Part shown: one piece after another, positions 1-4,322 of the stretch
Position numbering within the stretch: position 1 is the first letter of the stretch
How the letters are laid out: every line of letters starts with the position of its first letter
Assembly: GCA_031546715.1 (NCBI GenBank)
Contig: JAVBKA010000040.1
Span: 1 to 5,584, forward strand
Direction: 5' to 3'
DNA length: 5,584 nucleotides
Source: JAVBKA01 sp031546715
GTDB lineage: Bacteria; Bacillota; Clostridia; Oscillospirales; UBA929
Translations under genes and position numbers: made by a program
The notes under the pieces: generated by a model
What the model was told of the DNA's origin: nothing
Seen by the model: only the letters and a program-made list of their open reading frames with translations
Databases searched by the model: none

Positions 1-82
1 TGTTTCTCCTATTCGTCATAATCGGTCTTTCCCTAGAATTTTTAAGCCTTTCTTCAACGCTAATCTTAACCTGAAATCTCAT
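1..82 (-). CDS. possible 5' end of an unidentified gene, running off the window
   Basis: On the minus strand an ATG at 82 opens a frame that stays open to the window edge (27 codons, beginning MRFQVKISVEERLKNSRE). A weak SD (AAGG, complement of 89-92) lies six bases upstream. The peptide is charged and rich in Lys, Arg and Glu, and I recognise no family. The frame is also open for several codons upstream of the ATG, so even the start is uncertain. No clear promoter was seen upstream. It may be chance; the fragment is too short to decide. Confidence 0.2.
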   Translation of the reverse strand, partial: MRFQVKISVEERLKNSRERPIMTNRRN

Positions 83-118
83 CTTTGACCTTAAGTTGTT
101 GACATTACTCTGTGGAGG

Positions 119-148
119 GGTGCCCAACGGGCGGGGTGGTAAAACCCC
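119..148. repeat. short GC-rich double palindrome
   Basis: Two small perfect inverted repeats lie side by side: GCCC (122-125) with GGGC (129-132), then GGGGT (133-137) with ACCCC (144-148). The 11-base string GGGGTGGTAAA inside it recurs in the same orientation at 5457-5467 within the right-hand repeat block. This looks like a member of the small intergenic palindromes that fill this window rather than a gene-specific signal. It could also act as a weak terminator on the minus strand. Confidence 0.4.
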
Positions 149-324
149 CAGCAAACCTCACACACCGCGGCAAGAGCACAGCCCTTGCCCTACAACGTAG
201 TGCAAATCCACAGTACAACCTACAAACAAAATTTAATGTCTCCCCCAAAATATACCGATTCTAGGGTGAATCGGACGAGAGCAACCACCATGCCAGCAAA
301 CGTTCTATGGGCACTTGAGCGACG

Positions 325-430
325 AAAAGGGCGCTTTGCTTCCTTTGCCGCCCCGGGAAAAGGAAGTGCCCCCGCGGCATGAGCGGGACTGTGTAAAATA
401 TGCGATTATACCAAAGTGCAGCAAACCCTA
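325..430 (+). repeat. outer interspersed repeat, left copy
   Basis: This stretch recurs inverted at 5385-5513. Matching blocks are 325-339 (one mismatch to 5499-5513), 359-386 (28 bases identical to 5425-5452) and 396-408 (13 bases identical to 5403-5415). The last two blocks keep the same nine-base gap in both copies. Weaker similarity continues to about 430. It contains its own hairpins: CTTCCTTT (339-346) with AAAGGAAG (359-366), and CCCGC (371-375) with GCGGG (383-387). The right copy carries extra sequence between the first two blocks, including a 20-base palindrome. No protein function is apparent. Confidence 0.75.
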
Positions 431-479
431 GGCGAATCACCCCCAAATGTGCAACAAACTTAGGCAAACGACCCCCAAA
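416..479 (+). repeat. imperfect tandem duplication, two units of about 32 bases
   Basis: Unit 1 (416-447) and unit 2 (449-479) both start GTGCA, then CAAA, AGGC and end ACCCCCAAA. A handful of substitutions and one missing base in unit 2 separate them. The unit end CCCCCAAA is found three more times on the same strand in non-coding DNA of this window (242, 604, 1922). No coding role is visible. Confidence 0.6.
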
Positions 480-496
480 AAGGCACATCAAACCGC

Positions 497-523
497 GGGC
501 GAACAAAGTTCGCCCCTACGCCG
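497..523 (+). repeat. REP-like small palindrome, copy 1
   Basis: The sequence forms an 8-bp perfect stem (GGGCGAAC with GTTCGCCC) around an AAA loop at 497-515, followed by CTACGCCG. The same 27 bases occur at 1781-1807 with one difference. Short palindromes of this kind, scattered between genes, are common in clostridial genomes. Position and lack of a U-run argue against a simple terminator. Confidence 0.65.
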
Positions 524-659
524 ATTTGCCCAAGATTCTGCAAACCTTCAACGACCGCGTGGTCGCACATACGCAAATACTCTCCGCCATGTTACACAAT
601 TATCCCCCAAACCTCCCTCACATTTTTATCTATATCTCACATTAAATTTCCGACATTTA
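524..659. other. non-coding leader region without recognisable genes
   Basis: This completes the description of the 748-base gene-poor left end. Apart from a 5-bp perfect palindrome (CGACC at 552-556 with GGTCG at 561-565), I see nothing specific. Composition shifts from GC-rich repeat DNA to AT-rich promoter-like DNA at about 600. The open frames across 185-734 have no SD, no recognisable protein sequence and run through repeats, so I do not call them. Confidence 0.5.
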
Positions 660-688
660 TTGACAAACATCCAACCCAGTGATACTAT
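660..688 (+). promoter_or_regulatory. SigA-type promoter of the 144-aa protein gene
   Basis: A perfect -35 box TTGACA (660-665) is followed by exactly 17 bases and then TACTAT (683-688), a 4/6 match to the -10 consensus. Transcription would start near 695, giving a leader of about 54 bases before the SD at 735-742. It is the only good promoter-like pair upstream of the gene at 749. Confidence 0.6.
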
Positions 689-748
689 TAAGATGCTTTT
701 ACTAATGCATACGCACATACCAATTCAAAATTGAAAAGGGGGATAACA

Positions 749-1183
749 ATGCCATACCCAGTCTCGAATTTTGTTTCCAATGGTCGGGGAGAAAATCACC
801 ACGCTATTTGCAACCCAGGTATGCCAGTCAATTCAGAAGTCGCAATTGACGGCGTAACAGACTTATCAAGCATTGTCCAGTTCAATGACGGTGGTCGCGT
901 GTATTTCATAACCCTGACATGGTCGCCGGGTATTTATAGCTATGTCATAAGCGTTGACGGGCGAGGTCCTTCGGGCTTCGGCTCAGGCTCAGGTTATCTA
1001 GCCTTTACGGATATGACTGGCGACACTTACAACCTCAGCCTGTACAACAGCTCCCGCGCGGTGCATACTGTCAGATTCAACAGCGATAACCCAGCCATTA
1101 AAGCAATACAGTGGAGTAACACCTCCATAGGCGTTGCAAGCTCCAATCAAGGTTCAATTGAAGAAGGTAAACCCACTACATAG
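749..1183 (+). CDS. unrecognised 144-aa Gly/Ser-rich, probably all-beta protein
   Basis: I do not recognise the family. The start is ATG 749, seven bases after a strong SD (AAAGGGGG, 735-742); an in-frame TTG at 731 lies upstream of that SD and is not a credible start. The 144-residue product has no signal peptide or membrane segment. It shows alternating hydrophobic stretches (residues 41-70, 83-100 and 105-123), suggesting beta strands, a Gly/Ser loop at 72-82 (GRGPSGFGSGS), and a distinctive tail segment at 106-123 (HTVRFNSDNPAIKAIQWS). The last 20 residues are polar and look disordered. There is a single Cys at 21. The layout resembles small lectin-like or inclusion-type beta-sandwich proteins, but that is only an impression. 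It stands alone with its own promoter and terminator. Confidence 0.8.
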   Translation: MPYPVSNFVSNGRGENHHAICNPGMPVNSEVAIDGVTDLSSIVQFNDGGRVYFITLTWSPGIYSYVISVDGRGPSGFGSGSGYLAFTDMTGDTYNLSLYNSSRAVHTVRFNSDNPAIKAIQWSNTSIGVASSNQGSIEEGKPTT

Positions 1184-1238
1184 CATTAGTATGAATTTTA
1201 TTGCACTGTTAAAAATAATTCCATAATTTCTACGCATT

Positions 1239-1290
1239 AAAATCCACCTACAGCGACAACTAAACTGTCACTTTACGGTGGATTTTTATT
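1239..1290 (+). terminator. intrinsic terminator after the 144-aa protein gene
   Basis: AAAATCCACC (1239-1248) pairs perfectly with GGTGGATTTT (1277-1286), giving a 10-bp stem that runs into TTTTTATT. The 28-base loop contains a smaller helix, GACA (1254-1257) with TGTC (1266-1269). It lies 55 bases after the stop at 1183 and before the hemerythrin promoter, so it separates the two genes' transcripts. Confidence 0.75.
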
Positions 1291-1317
1291 GATTTGAGCG
1301 CATTTGTATGTTATTAT
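1289..1317 (+). promoter_or_regulatory. SigA-type promoter of the hemerythrin gene, extended -10
   Basis: TTGATT (1289-1294), a 17-base spacer and TATTAT (1312-1317, 5/6 consensus) follow directly after the upstream terminator. TG at 1309-1310 makes it an extended -10 (TGn). Transcription would begin near 1324, placing the SD almost at the 5' end of the message. That is a short leader, but it agrees with the TTG start at 1339 and excludes the in-frame TTG at 1294. Confidence 0.55.
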
Positions 1318-1338
1318 TACCGCCAAGGGAGTGATTGC

Positions 1339-1770
1339 TTGATTAACGTAAAAGCTTGGACTGACTCATTATCATTTGGCGAACCTACAGTGGACACTCA
1401 ACACATGGCAATGTTTGATGCCTTATGTGAAATTTTCAAGGTTCTTGAAACACCGCCAGTATCATTTGACGTAATAGCAGAGCTGCTTGACCAGCTATTT
1501 ACAATAAGCTCAGAGCATTACCAGTACGAGGAAAAACTCATGCTCAGCACAGGTTATATAGGTTACGATTCGCACCGCAAGGAGCATGTGCGCTTCCAAA
1601 GAAACTTTCTTAAACTTCGCAACGCCCTTTCCGAAAACGGCGTAACCCCCGAACTCTCCGACGATATCAACACCTACATCGCCGACTGGGTATTCACCCA
1701 CACCTCAGGCGCAGACAAATTTTTTGCAAGGTATTATAAGGAAAAAGTAAAAGCCGAGACCAGTAATTAG
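1339..1770 (+). CDS. bacteriohemerythrin (single-domain hemerythrin family protein)
   Basis: The 143-aa product is a non-heme di-iron, oxygen-binding four-helix bundle. The family's seven iron ligands are all present at usual spacing: H22 (in VDTQH), H60 and E64 (in SSEHYQYEEKLM), H79 and H83 (in DSHRKEHVRF), H121 and D126 (in FTHTSGADKFF). W7 and the SFGEPTVD segment match the conserved N-terminal arm. The family length is about 130-140 aa, so this is a stand-alone domain with no fused sensor or kinase. I chose the TTG at 1339 because AAGGGAG (1325-1331) sits seven bases before it and the extended -10 promoter lies just upstream; the longer frame from TTG 1294 would add 15 unconserved residues. 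It probably serves oxygen binding, delivery or detoxification in an anaerobe or microaerophile (inference). It has no linked operon partner. Confidence 0.95.
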   Translation: MINVKAWTDSLSFGEPTVDTQHMAMFDALCEIFKVLETPPVSFDVIAELLDQLFTISSEHYQYEEKLMLSTGYIGYDSHRKEHVRFQRNFLKLRNALSENGVTPELSDDINTYIADWVFTHTSGADKFFARYYKEKVKAETSN

Positions 1771-1780
1771 AGCAACCCTC

Positions 1781-1807
1781 GGGCAAACAAAGTTCGCCCC
1801 TACGCCG
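1781..1807 (+). repeat. REP-like small palindrome, copy 2
   Basis: This is the second copy of the 27-base element at 497-523, with A instead of G at 1785, which breaks one base pair of the stem. It begins 11 bases after the hemerythrin stop codon. It has no U-run, so it is a poor terminator by itself. Confidence 0.65.
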
Positions 1808-1842
1808 TTGTACCCAAAACCGCACCAACCCACCGTTCGTAG

Positions 1843-1904
1843 GGTGCGACGTCCTCGGCGCACCGCCGTTCTTGCCCACGCCGTTCCCCACGCACCGCCG
1901 TTCT
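1843..1904 (+). repeat. second palindrome class and direct repeats
   Basis: GGTGCG (1843-1848) and CGCACC (1859-1864) form an imperfect palindrome. The 14 bases CGCACCGCCGTTCT occur at 1859-1872 and again at 1891-1904, with a partial CGCCGTTC between them (about 1879-1886). This is GC-rich, simple-looking intergenic repeat DNA continuing the palindrome-rich stretch after the hemerythrin gene. No coding signal is seen. Confidence 0.5.
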
Positions 1905-1926
1905 AACCCCACCCACCGTATCCCCC

Positions 1927-2085
1927 AAAGCTTTAGCGCAACGCCGCTACGCTGTGTTGCGTTTCTTCTTACGACTTTTGGTTCGCTTCGGCGAAAAGTA
2001 AGAGTTTCGAGCTGTGCGCAGCTCGATAAAAGGCTTTGCCTTTTAAAACCATGAGCTTTTGAAAAAGCTCAATCAAAACTTTTGC
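1927..2085 (+). repeat. hairpin-chain repeat, left copy (inverted partner at 5191-5348)
   Basis: The 159 bases are a string of small stem-loops: GCAAC...GTTGC (about 1938-1960), TTCGC-TTCG-GCGAA (1982-1995), TCGAGCTG-TGCG-CAGCTCGA (2007-2026), AAAAGGC-TTT-GCCTTTT (2028-2044) and GAGCTTTT-GA-AAAAGCTC (2053-2070), ending in CAAAACTTTTG. The reverse complement of 5191-5348 matches along its whole length. Over the last 81 bases (2005-2085) I count three mismatches; the first half is looser and has at least one indel. The middle differs most: the TTCGC hairpin is replaced by unrelated sequence in the other copy. No gene is present. Confidence 0.85.
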
Positions 2086-2121
2086 ACTGACGATTACACT
2101 TAAAATAATTGACAAAATAAT

Positions 2122-2190
2122 ACAGGCGGCAGATGTTGCCCATTGCAACGCTTAATGCGTTGCCTTGGACATTGTCTGCCGCCTGTTTTT
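2122..2190 (+). terminator. large hairpin with U-run; terminator-like, possibly bidirectional
   Basis: ACAGGCGGCAGA (2122-2133) pairs perfectly over 12 bp with TCTGCCGCCTGT (2175-2186). Inside, GCAACGC (2145-2151) pairs with GCGTTGC (2157-2163) around TTAAT. The plus strand continues TTTTTATATATAA, a fair U-run; the minus strand continues ATTATTTTG. It lies 61 bases beyond the stop of the minus-strand coiled-coil gene, so it could end that transcript. There is no plus-strand gene just upstream that needs one. A smaller hairpin (TGCCA-GTC-TGGCA, 2216-2228) lies nearer that stop. A structured small RNA is an alternative reading. Confidence 0.55.
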
Positions 2191-2250
2191 ATATATAATC
2201 ATATGTGCACGATAATGCCAGTCTGGCACACTATATTAAAGATAATATTG

Positions 2251-2493
2251 TTAATTATTGCCTGACATTACCTCTTCTGCGGCATTTGCCATGCGACTTT
2301 CTCTCTCAATTTCTCTTTTTCTCAATTTTAACTGCTCAATTTTCGACAAAAATTCACGCCTTGCTGCTTCGGGATAAATAAGCCTGTTTTCTTCAATTTT
2401 TTTAAGTTGCTGCTCTTTTTCCTCCAGCGCGAGGATGATTCTTTGGATTTCTTTGCTATACTTTTCAGCCAAACTGGCTTTTTCTGCGCTCAT
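2251..2493 (-). CDS. small coiled-coil protein, function unknown
   Basis: The product has 80 aa. It starts at ATG 2493, seven bases after a near-perfect SD GGAGGT (complement of 2501-2506); the ATG at 2508 overlaps this SD and would add five residues of no apparent value. It is very rich in Glu, Lys, Arg and Leu (charged segment at about residues 23-66, including ALEEKEQQLKKIEENR and KIEQLKLRKREIERES) and is almost certainly one long helix or a helical hairpin interrupted near the Tyr-Pro at about residues 40-41. No catalytic motif, signal peptide or membrane segment is seen. It is transcribed divergently from the Cro/CI-type regulator at 2602, which suggests regulatory coupling. A structural or partner-binding role is plausible but unproven. 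Confidence 0.8.
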   Translation of the reverse strand: MSAEKASLAEKYSKEIQRIILALEEKEQQLKKIEENRLIYPEAARREFLSKIEQLKLRKREIERESRMANAAEEVMSGNN

Positions 2494-2532
2494 GCACCAC
2501 ACCTCCATTGTATGTTTAAAACGCTTTTGGTT

Positions 2533-2561
2533 ATTATACTAAATAAATTGAGTATAGTCAA
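2533..2561 (-). promoter_or_regulatory. near-consensus SigA promoter of the coiled-coil gene
   Basis: Read on the minus strand: TTGACT (complement of 2556-2561), a 17-base spacer, then a perfect TATAAT (complement of 2533-2538). Transcription would start near 2526 and leave a leader of about 33 bases with the SD. It is the strongest promoter in the window. Confidence 0.8.
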
Positions 2562-2562
2562 T
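2535..2562. promoter_or_regulatory. candidate operator inverted repeats in the divergent intergenic region
   Basis: Two overlapping inverted repeats lie on the promoter: TATACT (2535-2540) with AGTATA (2551-2556), separated by ten bases, and ATTGA (2547-2551) with TCAAT (2558-2562). They cover the -10 box, spacer and -35 box of the minus-strand gene, where a bound dimeric regulator would block polymerase. The adjacent small Cro/CI-type protein is the obvious candidate binder (inference). AT-rich DNA gives such repeats by chance fairly often. I found no convincing plus-strand promoter for the regulator itself. Confidence 0.4.
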
Positions 2563-2601
2563 ATATTTACTGTGTTACCATTAATTTTAGAGGTGATTGC
2601 T

Positions 2602-2805
2602 ATGATAAGCTATGCACCATTTTATAATACTCTAAAAGATAGACAAATTACGGAGTATCAGCTTATTTTCAAGCACGGTTTTGCCGCATACATTCTGCAT
2701 AGGATGAAGCACCAGAAACCCATAAGTACAGCGACCCTTGACACCTTATGCTTTATACTCGACTGTGGCGTGTCGGATGTGCTTGAATACAGAAAAGATG
2801 AGTAA
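2602..2805 (+). CDS. small Cro/CI (XRE) family helix-turn-helix regulator, YozG/HTH_26-like
   Basis: The product has 67 aa and is essentially one helix-turn-helix DNA-binding domain. The start at ATG 2602 is set by AGAGGTG (2589-2595) six bases upstream; a longer in-frame opening back to 2407 is the shadow of the divergent gene. The pattern MISYAPF, a Leu-rich helix 1, ITEYQLIFKHGF (residues 16-27, helix 2 and turn), a recognition-helix region AAYILHRMKHQKPIS (28-42), then TLDTLCFILDCGVSDVLEY (45-63) is typical of short XRE proteins of the YozG type. In that family the end usually reads LC.IL.C...D...Y, as here. There is no separate effector or dimerisation domain. It is divergent from the coiled-coil gene and followed by a terminator-like hairpin. 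It is probably a local repressor; its ligand and targets are unknown. Confidence 0.9.
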   Translation: MISYAPFYNTLKDRQITEYQLIFKHGFAAYILHRMKHQKPISTATLDTLCFILDCGVSDVLEYRKDE

Positions 2806-2835
2806 ATGGAATTAATCGCACTACATTTCTTTCAT

Positions 2836-2879
2836 ACCTCCGTGGACACCTGCATAGGCTGTCCGTGGGGGTGTTTTTT
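2836..2879 (+). terminator. intrinsic terminator or attenuator overlapping the symporter start region
   Basis: Bases 2836-2848 pair with 2860-2872 over 13 pairs, three of them G-U (2839:2869, 2842:2866, 2843:2865). The 11-base loop can add CC:GG pairs. A run of six U (2874-2879) follows and is immediately followed by the ATG at 2880. The hairpin starts 30 bases after the regulator's stop. Its 3' arm contains the only SD-like sequence of the symporter gene (GGGGGTG, 2867-2873), so folding would both end transcription and hide the ribosome site. It is either the plain terminator of the regulator gene, or a control point for the symporter. Confidence 0.7.
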
Positions 2880-4211
2880 ATGATTTATTTATTACTTGCA
2901 GCAGGCGTACTTTTTACTGTCGGCACAAAATTTTGGCCTGTCCGTTACTTCGGCGACATGTGGCGGGGTACCTTGGGTACTCTTTTTAAAAAGCCTGCAA
3001 AAGCTCAGCAAAACGGGCTGACGCCGTTTCAAGCAATGGCAACAGCTCTTGCCGCTACAGTGGGCACAGGGAACATTGCAGGAGTAGCTACTGCGATTAC
3101 CGCAGGAGGTCCTGGGGCTATTTTTTGGATGTGGGTGTCAGGTTTTTTTTGCATGATGGTAAAATATGCAGAAATCGTCCTTGCTATCCGTTTTCGTACA
3201 AAGGATAAAAATGGTCAGTGGGTCGGCGGACCAATGGAATATATCAAGCAAGGCATGGGCAAACGCTGGACATGGCTTGCGGTTATTTTTGCAATTGCAG
3301 GTACTGCCGCTTCTTTTGGCGTTGGGAACATCACTCAAGTAAACACAATGGCGGATTCCCTTCGAGATACCTTTGGCATACCGCCTATAATCACAGGCGG
3401 CTTAACGGTTTTAGTTGCCGGAGTGGTTATTTTCGGCGGTTTAAAAGTTATTGCAAGAGTTTCAGAGCTGTTGGTGCCGTTTATGGCAGGGATATATATT
3501 ATTGCCTCCTTAATCGTAATTATTGTAAAGGCAGATGCAATACTACCTGCGCTACATATGATTATCGCTGAGGCTTTTTCTCCAGGGGCGGTTGTGGGCG
3601 GTGCGGCAGGAGTTGCCGTCAGTCAAGCTATGCGCCTTGGCATGACCAGAGGGCTGTTTTCTCACGAAGCAGGTATGGGAAGTGCCCCCATTGCCTACGC
3701 CTCGGCTGTGACACCCCATCCGGCTGCACAGGGCATGTGGGGCGCAATGGAGGTATTTATCGACACCCATGTCATCTGCACTCTGACGGCTCTGGTGGTG
3801 CTTACAACAGGCGTATGGCAGCCTAACGCTGTTGTAACTCTCGACGGCGCGCCACTTGCCACGGCGGGGTTCTCTGCCGTCTTAGGCACCACAGGTGCAA
3901 CGGTGGTGTCCGTCTGCACGGCGTTGTTTGCGCTCGGGTCGATACTAGGTTGGTCTTTTTATGGTCAGCGGTGTCTGACTGTTCTTTTTAAGTCGGAAAA
4001 AGCCTATGCCGTCGCTGAAAAGGTTTTTCTAATGGTGTATGTTTTGATTTTGCTCCCCGGCTCGGTTATGCGCATAGACTTAGTTTGGTCAATGGCGGAT
4101 ATGTTAAACATGGTAATGACGATGCCAAACCTCATTGCTTTGGTTGCCCTGTCCGGCACAGTTTTTTCGCTTATCAGGGAATGGGATAAACGGCGCAATT
4201 TCATGCGGTAA
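2880..4211 (+). CDS. alanine/glycine:cation symporter (AGCS) family protein
   Basis: This 443-aa multi-pass membrane protein is predicted to import alanine or glycine with Na+ or H+. Family landmarks are in order: GLTPFQAMATALAATVGTGNIAGVATAI (residues 46-73), GGPGAIFWMWV (76-86), KYAE (95-98), GGPMEYI (116-122), RGLFSHEAGMGSAPIAYA (257-274), GWSFYGQRC (357-365) and MPNLIALVALSG (415-426). About ten or more hydrophobic segments are visible. Most relatives read FSNEAG where this has FSHEAG. The start ATG 2880 follows GGGGGTG at six bases; GTG 2865 is an alternative. The N-terminus is short: most relatives have some 15-20 residues, including a W-G-P-P segment, before the first membrane helix, and nothing like this is encoded upstream in frame. 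No promoter was found directly upstream; a terminator-like hairpin overlaps the SD. The substrate is inferred from family only. Confidence 0.95.
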   Translation: MIYLLLAAGVLFTVGTKFWPVRYFGDMWRGTLGTLFKKPAKAQQNGLTPFQAMATALAATVGTGNIAGVATAITAGGPGAIFWMWVSGFFCMMVKYAEIVLAIRFRTKDKNGQWVGGPMEYIKQGMGKRWTWLAVIFAIAGTAASFGVGNITQVNTMADSLRDTFGIPPIITGGLTVLVAGVVIFGGLKVIARVSELLVPFMAGIYIIASLIVIIVKADAILPALHMIIAEAFSPGAVVGGAAGVAVSQAMRLGMTRGLFSHEAGMGSAPIAYASAVTPHPAAQGMWGAMEVFIDTHVICTLTALVVLTTGVWQPNAVVTLDGAPLATAGFSAVLGTTGATVVSVCTALFALGSILGWSFYGQRCLTVLFKSEKAYAVAEKVFLMVYVLILLPGSVMRIDLVWSMADMLNMVMTMPNLIALVALSGTVFSLIREWDKRRNFMR

Positions 4212-4228
4212 CGGTGAGTATCCGTGTA

Positions 4229-4257
4229 TTGACTGCTTGTGTAAATGCTGATATACT
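4229..4257 (+). promoter_or_regulatory. SigA-type promoter of the TIM-barrel gene
   Basis: TTGACT (4229-4234), a 17-base spacer and TATACT (4252-4257, 5/6 consensus) lie just after the symporter stop. Transcription would start near 4264, inside the palindrome ACTTTAAAGT (4259-4268), with a leader of about 59 bases. It means the TIM-barrel gene need not depend on symporter transcription. Confidence 0.7.
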
Positions 4258-4304
4258 GACTTTAAAGTAGTTCGAGATTTAACATACGTCAGCATTTGAT
4301 ATAC
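4243..4304 (+). promoter_or_regulatory. inverted and direct repeats around the TIM-barrel promoter
   Basis: AAATGCTGA (4243-4251) is repeated inverted as TCAGCATTT (4289-4297), 37 bases apart, and TGATATAC occurs directly at 4249-4256 and 4297-4304. Between them is the perfect palindrome ACTTTAAAGT (4259-4268) at the predicted transcription start. The left arm abuts the -10 box and the right arm lies near the SD. They could be paired regulator sites. In readthrough RNA from the symporter the 9-bp stem could form, whereas RNA from the local promoter would lack the left arm. Confidence 0.4.
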
Positions 4305-4322
4305 GAAAGGATGAGTGTAAAC

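Noticed and set aside
185..734. Overlapping plus and minus open frames of 65-95 codons in the left region
   Set aside because: They have no SD, cross palindromes and a tandem repeat, conflict with each other, and give low-complexity peptides unlike any protein.
731..748. TTG start at 731 for the 144-aa protein
   Set aside because: It lies upstream of the strong SD at 735-742, which is correctly spaced for ATG 749.
1201..1229. TTGCAC-17-TAATTT as the hemerythrin promoter
   Set aside because: It is a weak match, and the terminator at 1239-1290 lies between it and the gene. The extended -10 promoter at 1289-1317 is better.
1771..2085. CRISPR array or tRNA genes in the repeat-rich spacer
   Set aside because: Repeats are of different kinds and not evenly spaced with unique spacers. 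No cloverleaf with tRNA-like conserved bases was recognised.
2407..2601. N-terminal extension of the XRE regulator
   Set aside because: It is the antisense of the coiled-coil gene and its promoter. The SD and family alignment both place the start at 2602.
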